Assembly (NCBI RefSeq): GCF_008729015.1
Contig: NZ_RKSM01000001.1
Location: forward strand, 3,224,001-3,288,000
DNA length: 64,000 nucleotides
Source: Haloarcula sp. CBA1129
GTDB lineage: Archaea > Halobacteriota > Halobacteria > Halobacteriales > Haloarculaceae
Reading direction: 5' to 3'
The notes beneath the pieces are model-generated. The model was not told the DNA's origin, did not search any database, and saw nothing but the letters and a program-made list of their open reading frames with translations. Position numbers and translations under genes: made by a program. Shown in pieces: positions 16,470 through 24,729 of the stretch (position 1 is its first letter; each line of letters starts with the position of its first letter).

Positions 16470-17657
16470 ATGTACGGAGGTGTGCGGGCCCGTCTCGCAC
16501 CGTGGCTGCTCGCTGGCTTCGGCCTCGTTCTCACGGGCATGGCCGCCGGCTGGCATCTCGGTATCGAGACACAGCGCCTTGGACAACTCGGGGGTCCCGC
16601 ACTCGCATTTGGCCTCGACGGACTGCTTCCGCTGGTTCTGGTATATGGCAGCTATCGGCTCGTCTCGTCGTCGACACCGGGGGAGCAGATCTGGACAGTT
16701 TTCGTCTGGAGTGTTGTCGGGAGCGTCGCGGTCGGGGCTATCATCGGTTTGAGCATCCTTATCCGCATGATGGAGGGACGAACAATCGCCGAGCCGGTGT
16801 TCGTCACCCTGCTGGCGATAGAAACGGGCGCTGTCACGGGTCTCGTCGCGGGCACGCTCGCGGTTCGGGCCCGTCAGGATGCCAGCCGCGCGAGCCGAAC
16901 CGCGAGCACGCTGTCGTTCGTCAACGACCTGTTTCGACACGATATCTCCAATGGACTGGTCGTTATCGACGGCCGGGCGACGATCATCCAGCGCAACGCT
17001 GACTCCGAGGTCGTACAGACTGCGGCGGACGCGATCCACGAACAGGTAACCGAACTCGATAGCCTAGTCGGCAACGCTGGGGCCGTCGCGGAAACACTCG
17101 GTCCCGACCCGGCCTTCGAACCGATTGACACCGTCGCAATCGCCGAGACGGTGATACAGCGACTCGAACAAACACACACAGTCGCTATTGATCTTCAGGC
17201 CCCGGATAGCGCGATGGTCTACGCCAACGAGGCTGCTCGCCCAGCTCTCCGGAACCTCCTCGAAAACGCTATCGAACACGGGACGCCGGCGGCCGAACTC
17301 TCCGCCGAGGGGACCGCGACGGACGGGTCTGCGCTGCGGGAGGACAAACGGGGGACGGACACGACCCGCCCGACAGCAGACGGGCACAACCGCCCGTCGG
17401 TGCTCGTTTCGATCCGCACGAGCGACGACACCGTCGAGATTCACGTTGTCGACGACGGGCCGGGGATTCCCGACGGCCAGCGTGACAGCATCTTCGACCC
17501 GCGGGCGGGCGAGACGCACGGCGGCGGGCTCCATCTCGTACAGACACTCGTCGAAAGCTTCGGCGGCGATATCGCCCTCGCTGACGGAGCCGACACAGCC
17601 GTCCTCGACACCGACTTCGACGGCGCGCACTTCGTCGTCGAACTCCCGAAGGCGTGA
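16470..17657 (+). CDS. Membrane-anchored sensor histidine kinase
   Basis: Two-component sensor kinase of 395 residues. The N-terminal 130 or so residues contain about four transmembrane helices with very short loops, so the signal is probably sensed in or at the membrane. The dimerisation and phosphoacceptor helix carries His157 in F-R-H-D-I-S-N. The catalytic domain has the N box N-L-L-E-N-A-I-E-H-G, G1 D-D-G-P-G-I-P and G2 T-H-G-G-G-L-H-L-V. An unusual polar insert of about 40 residues separates the N box from the next strand (V-L-V-S-I-R-T). No response regulator gene is adjacent, so this is an orphan kinase. Its partner and stimulus are unknown. Confidence 0.85.
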   Translation: MYGGVRARLAPWLLAGFGLVLTGMAAGWHLGIETQRLGQLGGPALAFGLDGLLPLVLVYGSYRLVSSSTPGEQIWTVFVWSVVGSVAVGAIIGLSILIRMMEGRTIAEPVFVTLLAIETGAVTGLVAGTLAVRARQDASRASRTASTLSFVNDLFRHDISNGLVVIDGRATIIQRNADSEVVQTAADAIHEQVTELDSLVGNAGAVAETLGPDPAFEPIDTVAIAETVIQRLEQTHTVAIDLQAPDSAMVYANEAARPALRNLLENAIEHGTPAAELSAEGTATDGSALREDKRGTDTTRPTADGHNRPSVLVSIRTSDDTVEIHVVDDGPGIPDGQRDSIFDPRAGETHGGGLHLVQTLVESFGGDIALADGADTAVLDTDFDGAHFVVELPKA

Positions 17658-17709
17658 GAGGGGCCCACACGACCAACGTTTCTTGATTGTGGGGGGCACA
17701 GTGACGCGT

Positions 17710-18237
17710 ATGTTTCCTCGCTTGCGTGCACAGGGGCCGACCGTCCTTATCCCGCTCGCGTGGCTGCTCGTGGGGCTGGCCCATCGTGACGTGGTCACCG
17801 ACCGGACAGTGCTGCTCTTCCACGTCGTCGCCGCCGTCCTCATCGCCGCCTTCGCCGTCCTCTCGTGGGACGAGATGGCCACTGGTGTCCTTCGGATCTG
17901 GCGCGATATTCTGCTCGTCGGGCTTCTGCTCACCGTCGGCGGCATTGTCGGCTTGCTCTTCGCTCCACTTCGGGTTCCGTTCCTGACGACGACGATACTG
18001 GGGTGGATGGTTGTTCCGGGCGTCGGTCTCTACTACACCGGGAAGCACGTTCCGACGGGCCAGCGAGCATACACGGCCGGGGCGGCGCTGAGCGTCCTCG
18101 GTGGGGCCGTCTACGCCGGGGCGCTGTTCCCGGCGATGGAAACCGCGCTGCTCGCCGGCATCGGACTTGCACTGGTCGGCCAGACAGTCGGTATCGTTCA
18201 AGCGGTTCGCCAGCCGGGCGAGACCGACTCAAGCTAA
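17710..18237 (+). CDS. Polytopic membrane protein of unknown function
   Basis: Integral membrane protein of 175 residues with about five or six hydrophobic helices and almost no soluble domain. I do not recognise a family. The ATG used gives M-F-P-R-L-R, a positively charged cytoplasmic N-terminus. It follows the histidine kinase by 52 bases on the same strand and could be co-transcribed with it. Its 3' end overlaps by nine bases the end of the convergent dehydrogenase gene. Confidence 0.65.
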   Translation: MFPRLRAQGPTVLIPLAWLLVGLAHRDVVTDRTVLLFHVVAAVLIAAFAVLSWDEMATGVLRIWRDILLVGLLLTVGGIVGLLFAPLRVPFLTTTILGWMVVPGVGLYYTGKHVPTGQRAYTAGAALSVLGGAVYAGALFPAMETALLAGIGLALVGQTVGIVQAVRQPGETDSS

Positions 18238-21200
18238 GGCGGCGTCGAGTTTCTCCACCGGATGGGGCGGCTCGCCGTCGCTTTCCGCCCAGTCGTCCAG
18301 TTGCGTCCGACAGGACGCGCCGGGCGCGACGACGGTGTCACCGCGGCTCTCCCCGATCTGGTCGAACAGGATCGAGCCGATGGCCTTGCTCATCGAGAAG
18401 TGCTCGGCCTCGTAGCCGAAACTCCCGGCCATGCCACAACAGCCCGAATCAAGTGGGTCGACGTCGTAGCCGGCCCGCCGGAGCACGCCGACGGCGTGGT
18501 GGTCCTTCTTCGTCGCCTTCTGGTGGCAGTGTCCGTGGTAGGTCAGCGTCTCTCGCCCGGCATCCCAGTCGGCCCCCTCGTCCAGCCGGAAGGTGTCGAG
18601 GTACTCACAGACGCCGTAGGCGTTGGCCGCGAGCCGTTCCGCGTCCTCGCCCGACAGCAGGTCCAGATAGTCCGACTGGAACATCACGGCGTCGCTTGGT
18701 TCGACCAGCACCACGTCCCAGCCGTCCTCGACTGCGGGGGCGAGGGCGTCGACGTTGTCTCGCGCCGTCGCTCGGGACTGGTCCAGAAAGCCCTTCGAGT
18801 GGGCCGGTCGCCCGCTGTCGGTCCGGTCAGCGAGCTGGACGTGGACACCCGCGGCTTCGAGCACGCGGACGGCGGCTTTCCCCACCTCTGGGTGGCTGTA
18901 GTTCGTGTACGTGTCGGGAAACAGCAGCGCCCGCCGCTCGGCCTCCTCCGCCGGGACCTGTGGGCCGCGGTCGTCGAACCAGTCCTGTAGCGTCGTCCGC
19001 TGGAAGCTCGGCAGTGTGCGATCGGGGGCAATGCCCACTGCCTTCTCCAGTACGGTTCGAGCGCCCGGAACTTTGGTCGCAAGGTTCGACAGCGGCGCGA
19101 ACGTGCTGCCGAGTCCGGCCAGCGCGTCGACGTTGGCGAATATCTTGTCCCGCAGGCTGGAGCCGTGTTCCTGATGGTGAGCGTGGGTCACCTCGGCTTT
19201 GAGCTTCGCCATATCGACCTCGCTCGGGCAGTCCTTCGCACACCCCTTGCAGCCGATACAGAGGTCAAGCACCTCGTGCATGAACTCATCGTCGGTGGGG
19301 TCCTCGGGCAGGTCGCCGCTCATGGCCTGCCGGAGCATGTTTGCCCGGCCGCGGGTCGCGGTGATCTCTTCCTCGGCTGCGCGGTAGGTCGGGCACATCA
19401 CGCCGCCGGTGGTCTCCTGCGGGCCGCGACAGCCGCCACAGCCGTGACAGAGCTCGACCATCCCCTGCATCCCGTTGTCGTTGTCCCACTCCAGCGCGGG
19501 GTCGAAGCCAGCGTCGAACTCGTACTCGGGGTCGAAACGGAGGTTTTCGGTCATATCGACCGTGCGCGCCCGCTCGGGCTTTGCGCCGGATTCGACCTCG
19601 GCGGCGTCGACGCCGACGACCTGCCCGGGGTTGAGCAGCCAGTCGGGGTCGAACGCCGATTTGAGTTCCTGAAACGTCTCCCAGAGGTCCGCCCCGTAGA
19701 GTTTCTCGGTCCACTGCGTGCGGGCGCGGCCGTCGCCGTGCTCGCCCGAGACGCTCCCGCCGTATTTCACGACGAGGTCGGTCACCGCGTCGGCGATGGA
19801 CTCCATTGTTTCGACGCCCTCGACCGATTTGGTGTTGATGAGCGGGCGGATGTGGAGTACGCCGGGGCCGGCGTGGGCGTAGAACGAGGCGAAGGTGTCG
19901 TGTTCGTCGAGGATATCCTGAAAGTCGGCGACGTACTCCGGGAGGTTTTCCGGCGGGATAGCGGTGTCCTCGATGAACGAGCCGTGTTTCTCGTCGGTCG
20001 TCCGCGAGAGCAGGATGGGGAGGCCGGACTTGCGCATCTTCCAGAACTTCTCCCGTTTCGCCTCGTCGTGGGCCTCCATGGCGTCGAACGCCCGCACCGG
20101 CGCGTCAACGACAGTCCGGTCCGTGGTCGTGTCAGCAACCGAATCGACGCCGTTCGTTCGGTCCGCCAGCAGGTCGGCGACCTTCCGCCGCCCGGTCTCC
20201 TCGTCGTCGGCGTAGAACTCTACAATGAGGACCGCCCGGGTCCCGTCGGGGAGCATCCCGACCACGTCCTCGAACTCGGCGGTGTCGCGGGCCAGATCGA
20301 TGAGCACGTCATCGAGCACCTCCACGGCCGCCGGGTCGTGTTCGAGGATGTCCGCAACGTCCTCCATCGCCTCGATGAGCCCCTCGTAGGCCAGCAGGGC
20401 CATCGACTTGGTCTCGGGTATCGGCTCCAGCGACACCTCGGCCTCGGTGACGATGGCCAGCGTCCCTTCGCTGCCGGCCAGCAGCGAGGCGACGTTGACG
20501 GTCCCGTCCGCTGCGTCTTCGAGGACCCAGTCGAGGTTGTACCCCGAAACGTTGCGCTTCAGGTCGGGGTACTGACTCTCGATTGCCTCACCCTTCTCGG
20601 CAAGTATCCGTTCGATTTCGGCGTAAATCTGGGCTTCGAGGTCACCGTCGGGGTCCGCCCGGTCGCGCAGTTCCTCGCGGGTGACCTCGCCGAACGTGGT
20701 GACGGTGCCGTCCGCGAGGACGACCTCACATTCCTCGATGTAGGCGTCGGTCTTGCCGTACTGCAGGGAGTGGGCCCCAGTGGAGTTGTTCCCGATAGCA
20801 CCACCCAGCACGCTCTTGTCGCCCCATGCGGGGTCCGGTGCGAATTTCAGCCCGTGGTCAGCCAGTTCTCCGTTCAGGTCGCCGAGTTTGATGCCCGGCT
20901 GGGCCCGCGCTCTCCGGTCGGACGGTCGGGCTTCGACGAGGTCGTTCATGTACCGCGAGAAGTCCAGCACGACGGCCTCGTTGACGGTCTGGCCGGCGAG
21001 GCTCGTCCCGCCCCCGCGAGGCAGGACTGGAATCTCCCGCCGGGCGCAGTAGGACATGACAGTGGCCACGTCCTCGGTCGACCGCGGATAGACGACGCCG
21101 ATTGGCAGCACCTCGTAGAGGCTGGCATCGGTCGCGTACAACTGCCGCGAGTACTCGTCGAACCGCACCTCGCCGTCGATTCGCGTCTGCAAGTCGTCGA

Positions 21201-21294
21201 CGAGGCCCGACCGAGCGACGCGGTCGTTCTGATAGTCGTAGTTCGATACCTCGTCGGCCGACGGGTCTATTCGGGTGCCGGAATCGGTTGCCAT
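18229..21294 (-). CDS. Fused FAD-linked oxidase and Fe-S protein (D-lactate/glycolate dehydrogenase type)
   Basis: Large cytosolic or membrane-associated flavoenzyme of 1021 residues that should oxidise a 2-hydroxy acid and pass electrons to the respiratory chain. Residues about 55 to 560 form a GlcD/Dld-type FAD_binding_4 and C-terminal oxidase domain (R-G-G-G-T-S-L-A-G-Q contacts the flavin). The second half is a GlcF-like Fe-S module with C-H-G-C-G-G-C, then C-I-G-C-K-G-C-A-K-D-C-P, and a CCG domain with D-S-G-C-C-G-M-A-G. In bacteria these halves are usually separate genes. The ATG at 21294 is chosen; ten more codons upstream add no conserved residues. Haloarchaeal homologues are often called D-lactate dehydrogenase; the exact substrate is unresolved. 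Confidence 0.85.
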   Translation of the reverse strand: MATDSGTRIDPSADEVSNYDYQNDRVARSGLVDDLQTRIDGEVRFDEYSRQLYATDASLYEVLPIGVVYPRSTEDVATVMSYCARREIPVLPRGGGTSLAGQTVNEAVVLDFSRYMNDLVEARPSDRRARAQPGIKLGDLNGELADHGLKFAPDPAWGDKSVLGGAIGNNSTGAHSLQYGKTDAYIEECEVVLADGTVTTFGEVTREELRDRADPDGDLEAQIYAEIERILAEKGEAIESQYPDLKRNVSGYNLDWVLEDAADGTVNVASLLAGSEGTLAIVTEAEVSLEPIPETKSMALLAYEGLIEAMEDVADILEHDPAAVEVLDDVLIDLARDTAEFEDVVGMLPDGTRAVLIVEFYADDEETGRRKVADLLADRTNGVDSVADTTTDRTVVDAPVRAFDAMEAHDEAKREKFWKMRKSGLPILLSRTTDEKHGSFIEDTAIPPENLPEYVADFQDILDEHDTFASFYAHAGPGVLHIRPLINTKSVEGVETMESIADAVTDLVVKYGGSVSGEHGDGRARTQWTEKLYGADLWETFQELKSAFDPDWLLNPGQVVGVDAAEVESGAKPERARTVDMTENLRFDPEYEFDAGFDPALEWDNDNGMQGMVELCHGCGGCRGPQETTGGVMCPTYRAAEEEITATRGRANMLRQAMSGDLPEDPTDDEFMHEVLDLCIGCKGCAKDCPSEVDMAKLKAEVTHAHHQEHGSSLRDKIFANVDALAGLGSTFAPLSNLATKVPGARTVLEKAVGIAPDRTLPSFQRTTLQDWFDDRGPQVPAEEAERRALLFPDTYTNYSHPEVGKAAVRVLEAAGVHVQLADRTDSGRPAHSKGFLDQSRATARDNVDALAPAVEDGWDVVLVEPSDAVMFQSDYLDLLSGEDAERLAANAYGVCEYLDTFRLDEGADWDAGRETLTYHGHCHQKATKKDHHAVGVLRRAGYDVDPLDSGCCGMAGSFGYEAEHFSMSKAIGSILFDQIGESRGDTVVAPGASCRTQLDDWAESDGEPPHPVEKLDAALA

Positions 21295-21470
21295 GGTGTG
21301 TTTCGTATCCAGCCGCCCGGCCACCGACGGACCGGGTACTCGGCGGTTTCACTCTGGCTGTTCTAGCTGTACGCCTGTCAAAACAGTTCCGCTACGGTAT
21401 CCCATCACGCATTCCGGCCGGCCGAGTGCGGCGCTTCCGTCTCTCTGTGATAGCACGTGTTACGCAACTG

Positions 21471-21478
21471 TTAATATA
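21471..21478 (+). promoter_or_regulatory. TATA box of the Hsp20 gene
   Basis: ttaatata lies 25 to 32 bases upstream of the ATG at 21503, fitting a leaderless start. A second strong box, ttatataa (21488-21495), lies only 8 to 15 bases before that ATG. It could drive a transcript starting inside the first codons and using the ATG at 21533. Two stacked boxes may reflect normal and stress promoters. Confidence 0.5.
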
Positions 21479-21502
21479 GCCAACAGCTTATATAAGGTGA
21501 TT

Positions 21503-22030
21503 ATGACACACACCAACGATCCGTTCGAGGCGATGCTCCGACTCTTCGCACAGACGCGACGGACAATGATGGACGACAGCCAGAGCCGCTTGACAGACGA
21601 CAGTCTAGGTCTCCGGATGGGTGACGACTCGGGACACCGGATGGACGACGGTTCGGAACGCCGCACTGAACGACCGACCACGGATACACGCCGAGGCCGC
21701 CACCACAGCCACGGCATCGACACGAACCTCCACGTCGACGAAACCGACGACGGGTACGCCGTGATGGTTGACCTCCCGGGCTTCGAACGGGACGACCTCG
21801 TCGTTCGCTTCGAGGGCGGCATCCTCAGCATTCAGGGCGAGACCACGGTCGCTACGGAGACTAGCGACAGCGCTCGCCGACACAGCCGACGGGTCGCCGA
21901 ACGAGTCACCGTCCCCGGCCCGGTACTGGACGACGACATCACAGCGACCTACCACAACGGCGTTCTCGAAATAACGCTGCCGCGCGCGGACCGTGGTGCC
22001 GACGACTCGAACCGAATCGAAATCGAGTAG
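21503..22030 (+). CDS. hsp20: Small heat-shock protein, Hsp20/alpha-crystallin family
   Basis: ATP-independent holdase chaperone of 175 residues. The N-terminal 75 or so residues are polar, with repeated Arg-Met-Asp-Asp-like stretches instead of the usual hydrophobic arm. The alpha-crystallin domain runs from about 78 to 165, with V-D-L-P-G-F near its start and the closing G-V-L-E-I-T-L-P strand. The conserved C-terminal I-x-I anchor appears as I-E-I-E at the very end. The start follows the TATA box at 21471; a start ten codons later is possible if the second box is used. Heat or salt stress regulation is likely but not shown. Confidence 0.88.
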   Translation: MTHTNDPFEAMLRLFAQTRRTMMDDSQSRLTDDSLGLRMGDDSGHRMDDGSERRTERPTTDTRRGRHHSHGIDTNLHVDETDDGYAVMVDLPGFERDDLVVRFEGGILSIQGETTVATETSDSARRHSRRVAERVTVPGPVLDDDITATYHNGVLEITLPRADRGADDSNRIEIE

Positions 22031-22147
22031 ATGCTTCTCTTCCGGTCATCTGTCTGCCGATTTTAAACGTGTATCTGATGAATAAGTCTCTCTATCGTCA
22101 AGTGGTGGACGCCTGTAACGGGCGAATGCCTTGAGTCAGGAGTGTGA

Positions 22148-22389
22148 CTACAGGTCGACAGTCACATGCAGTTCACTATCAGTTATCGTTCCGATGGCGT
22201 CGGCAGCGACCTCGATAGCCTCTTGGTCGGTGTCACCGAACCCGAGCCCCTGATCCCGGCCTCGGTGAGGTCCGGGTCCGGCTCGACGTACGCGACCTTT
22301 CCTCTGGGTCAACCTCAGTCACGATGCCGATCTGTTCTCCCTGTGTCCATGAGGAACTTCCCCTCGTCTTCTGTCGATAATACTGTCAT
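22148..22389 (-). pseudogene. Decayed PRC-barrel-like small haloarchaeal protein gene
   Basis: The reverse strand from the ATG at 22389 reads MTVLSTEDEGKFLMD and then breaks. In a second frame it continues Q-G-E-Q-I-G-I-V-T-E-V-D-P-E-E, in a third V-A-Y-V-E-P-D-P-D-L-T-E-A, and after another shift F-G-D-T-D-Q-E-A-I-E-V-A-A-D-A-I-G-T-I-T-D-S-E-L-H-V to a TAG at 22148. Joined, these pieces form an uninterrupted protein of about 80 residues resembling the small haloarchaeal PRC-barrel proteins I remember. The region therefore carries at least three frameshifts, which is genuine decay rather than one sequencing slip. Flanks 22031-22147 and 22390-22493 hold nothing I can identify. Confidence 0.72.
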
Positions 22390-22493
22390 TTCTACTGATG
22401 CTACTGGCCGAACCACGTAATCAACGTCGGTTACCCGAGTTCGGCCACCTGCGTTCCTGTCGCCTGTCGTTGGCCGGCAGCCGCCCCGGCCCG

Positions 22494-23057
22494 CTAATAT
22501 CGCGAGAAGTTCTCGTCGGGGTAGACTCCCTCGTCGGTGATATCGACCACGTCCAGCGTCGCCAAACGACTGAGGCGGTCTGCCGCATCGCTCTCGTCGA
22601 CGCCCAGTTCCACCGCCCGCGCCAGCACGCGGTCACGGCTGGGTACAGACTCGATGAAGCCGTCGCTATCTGTCTCTGTTTCTTCCGCAATGATTGCCTT
22701 CAGGATGGCCCCGTGTTCCCGCTTCGACGGTGTAGTGCTGTCGCCGGTCCAGTCCACGCTTAGCGTCCCGTCTTCGTTAACGTGAGAGACGACGAACCCG
22801 TCCGGCAACGTTTCCGTCACCGCCGCCACCAGCGCCGCCCGGTCGAGTCGCGCCTCGAACTGGAACCGCTTGCCGTCTCTGGACTGCCCGAGACTCCCGA
22901 CGTTCGTCCCCACCTCTGCTATCGCCTCTGAAACCGCATCGGCAAGACAGTCCTGTACTGACGCCGCGACGGCGTCCCGCTCCGCACTGAGGTCCGCAAG
23001 TTCGTCTGTCAGGCTCGCGTGGCGCTCCATCTGCTCGTGTGCTGGTTCCGCTGTCAT
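22494..23057 (-). CDS. Conserved haloarchaeal protein of unknown function
   Basis: Soluble acidic protein of 187 residues. An N-terminal helical segment with coiled-coil character (about residues 10 to 55) is followed by a mixed alpha/beta part and a C-terminal helical stretch. The C-terminus resembles a winged-helix bundle (R-A-V-E-L-G-V-D-E-S-D-A-A-D-R-L-S-R-L, then D-V-V-D-I and a G-V-Y-P wing). This may be a regulator or a nucleic-acid-associated protein, but I do not recognise a family. Three closely spaced starts exist; the ATG at 23057 is taken. It lies downstream of the methyltransferase gene on the same strand, 79 bases from its stop, so they may form one transcript. Confidence 0.6.
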   Translation of the reverse strand: MTAEPAHEQMERHASLTDELADLSAERDAVAASVQDCLADAVSEAIAEVGTNVGSLGQSRDGKRFQFEARLDRAALVAAVTETLPDGFVVSHVNEDGTLSVDWTGDSTTPSKREHGAILKAIIAEETETDSDGFIESVPSRDRVLARAVELGVDESDAADRLSRLATLDVVDITDEGVYPDENFSRY

Positions 23058-23136
23058 ACCCATGCTACTCGTCGCCACGGAATTACCTGTTCCGGCGATT
23101 GTGTCGAACTGCTCGGGACAACACAGTGGTCGCCGT

Positions 23137-23778
23137 CTAGTCGCTCGCTGTCGCGGTCCCGCGAGCGAACTCGCGAATCGGCCAGATACCGATCGTCGGC
23201 GTCGTACACTCGGTCAACTGGAGGTGGTCTGATGCCCTGATTCTCGGCCGAAGACGCCGATTCAGGTGACAGTTACCGCCGATTCTGCGCCACAGCGGCG
23301 TCAACAGGTCCTGACTCCGGCCAACCCACCCGTCCGATCGGATGTGGTCCAGAAACCGGAACTCGCCGTCGGGCCGGAGCACTCGGGCTATCTCCGCGAG
23401 CATCGGATCGATAGCCGGCACTGAACAGCACACCCCACACTCGACAACGTAGTCGAAGGTGTTGTCTCCGTAAGGTAACGTTTCGCCGCGGCCACTGACC
23501 AGCGCCATCTCGACCGTGCTGTCCGCGATTTTCTCCTCTGCCCGCTGCCACATCTCCGGGTCCGGCTCGACGGCGTGGAACGATGCCGTCGCCTCGGCCT
23601 CGGACTCGTAGTACGGCAGCATCGGCCCGGTTCCGAGGCCGATCTCGAGAACCGTCCCGTCCAGTCCAGCCGTCAGATACTCCCGATGCTCCGGGACCTG
23701 ACACCGCTCGAAGTACCACTGTACGGGGTCGTAGAGTGCTGCAACGACCGGATGGAACTGAATATCACCCCTGCCCAT
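23137..23778 (-). CDS. SAM-dependent class I methyltransferase
   Basis: Cytosolic methyltransferase of 213 residues in the Methyltransf_11/UbiE-like group. Motif I is V-L-E-I-G-L-G-T-G near residue 43, the acidic end of strand 2 is H-A-V-E-P-D, motif post-II is L-P-Y-G-D-N-T-F-D-Y-V-V, and motif III is L-R-P-D-G-E-F-R-F-L-D-H. The opening H-P-V-V-A-A-L-Y-D-P matches proteins related to quinone or phospholipid methyltransferases. The C-terminal third is Arg-rich. The substrate cannot be assigned. The spacer upstream (23779-23990) holds the small hairpin ttcgct...agcgaa and no gene. Confidence 0.8.
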   Translation of the reverse strand: MGRGDIQFHPVVAALYDPVQWYFERCQVPEHREYLTAGLDGTVLEIGLGTGPMLPYYESEAEATASFHAVEPDPEMWQRAEEKIADSTVEMALVSGRGETLPYGDNTFDYVVECGVCCSVPAIDPMLAEIARVLRPDGEFRFLDHIRSDGWVGRSQDLLTPLWRRIGGNCHLNRRLRPRIRASDHLQLTECTTPTIGIWPIREFARGTATASD

Positions 23779-23990
23779 GATCTTGTTTCGTCACTGATTT
23801 GATTGTAGAAATATGTTCGGATTACTCTCCCCCCAGCAGGTGACGAGTGGTTCGCTTTTAGCGAATCGGAAACAGGTGGTGTGTCGCTCCTCGGAGTGTG
23901 AACCACGCCTAGAACGGCTCGCTGTGCCTTTCTGCTCTCGTCCAAATCCGCTCGGGAGTGTTTTCACTGCGTACTTTGTTCGCAGGAAAA

Positions 23991-24064
23991 TGCCGCCTCC
24001 CGGATTTGAACCGGGGACAGCTCGATCTTCAGTCGAGTGCTCTCCCAGTCTGAGCTAAGGCGGC
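23991..24064 (-). tRNA. tRNA-Phe (GAA)
   Basis: The reverse strand folds into a full cloverleaf: a seven-pair acceptor GCCGCCT/AGGCGGC, an anticodon arm CTCGA-CTGAAGA-TCGAG with anticodon GAA, and a T arm CCCGG-TTCAAAT-CCGGG. A discriminator A is included and CCA is not encoded. No intron is seen. Confidence 0.96.
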
Positions 24065-24153
24065 GTGCACTCCAAGCGATGGCGAGGGTAGAAAAAAGCA
24101 TTTCGAAAGCAGGCGCAGGTTCTGCGGGATCGCCCGGGAGGCTCGACTGCCGA

Positions 24154-24273
24154 TTACGGGAGAAATAGGTCCGCGCTGTCGAACGTCTCGCCGCAGTCGT
24201 CGCATTCGTACTCAGTGCCATTAGTCGTCGAAACGTGCCCGCTGCAGGCCGGACACGTCGAACCATCTATCAT
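24154..24273 (-). CDS. Tiny zinc-ribbon protein (39 residues)
   Basis: A short frame from ATG at 24273 encodes 39 residues with two CxxC knuckles, Cys7/Cys10 and Cys24/Cys27, spaced as in a rubredoxin-like zinc ribbon. The sequence begins M-I-D-G-S-T-C-P-A-C and ends in F-D-S-A-D-L-F-L-P. It belongs to the class of very small haloarchaeal zinc-finger proteins such as HVO_2753 (by resemblance, not checked). It lies between the tRNA-Phe gene and the repeat region next to tRNA-Val. Confidence 0.72.
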   Translation of the reverse strand: MIDGSTCPACSGHVSTTNGTEYECDDCGETFDSADLFLP

Positions 24274-24372
24274 GCCATGCAGTACCACCACTCCGGATAT
24301 ATGGGTTACGGGCGACTATCAATCGAGATAGAAGCCCTGATATCTGGGCCACGATGTCGTGCGCGGCTGATT

Positions 24373-24570
24373 GGACTCGAATCCATAGGGATCGTCCGCT
24401 CCTCACGTATTGTTCGCGATAGAATCGATGGGTCGGGGCGTCCTCGTAAGAGCACTACTCTCCCGGCGGATTCGAACCGAAGGAAGACTCACTGCGTTCG
24501 TCTTCCAGGGTTCGAATCCGCAGGGACCATCCGCTCCTCACGTCTGTTCGTCGCAGGATGGGTCCGGGCG
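24373..24570. repeat. tRNA-derived and inverted repeats beside tRNA-Val
   Basis: A roughly 63-base imperfect direct repeat occurs at about 24373-24440 and 24508-24570, sharing tccgctcctcacgt and the gatgggtc...gggcg end. The second copy runs into the 3' end of the tRNA-Val gene. Between them lies an inverted pair, gcggattcgaacc at 24467 and ggttcgaatccgc near 24509. This is the T arm of tRNA-Val in both orientations and forms the stem of a long hairpin. The spacer 24274-24558 carries no gene. Confidence 0.6.
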
Positions 24571-24632
24571 GATTCGAACCACCGGCCTCGGCCTTGTAAA
24601 GGCCACGTCATAACCAACTAGACCACGGACCC
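24559..24632 (-). tRNA. tRNA-Val (UAC)
   Basis: The reverse strand gives a cloverleaf with acceptor GGGTCCG/CGGACCC, anticodon arm TGGCC-TTTACAA-GGCCG (anticodon TAC), T arm GGTGG-TTCGAAT-CCGCC, and discriminator A. No intron and no encoded CCA are seen. Partial copies of its T arm lie just downstream of its 3' end. Confidence 0.94.
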
Positions 24633-24729
24633 GTATCCCATCGTTTTCCATCGGCAGGAATAACGCTTTCTCTCTCGGTCGACAGTGGGCACCGACAGTA
24701 TTACCCACGGCCTGCCCTTCACACGGGGT

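Noticed and set aside
19165-21366. Very long open frame on the plus strand antisense to the fused flavoenzyme
   Set aside because: High GC at third codon positions leaves few stops in the opposite frame. The translation has no domain, is full of Arg/Val/Gly-rich shadow composition, and the minus-strand gene is an unambiguous family member.
24274-24558. Second complete tRNA gene in the repeat region
   Set aside because: Only T-arm and acceptor-like fragments are present; no anticodon or D arm can be folded.
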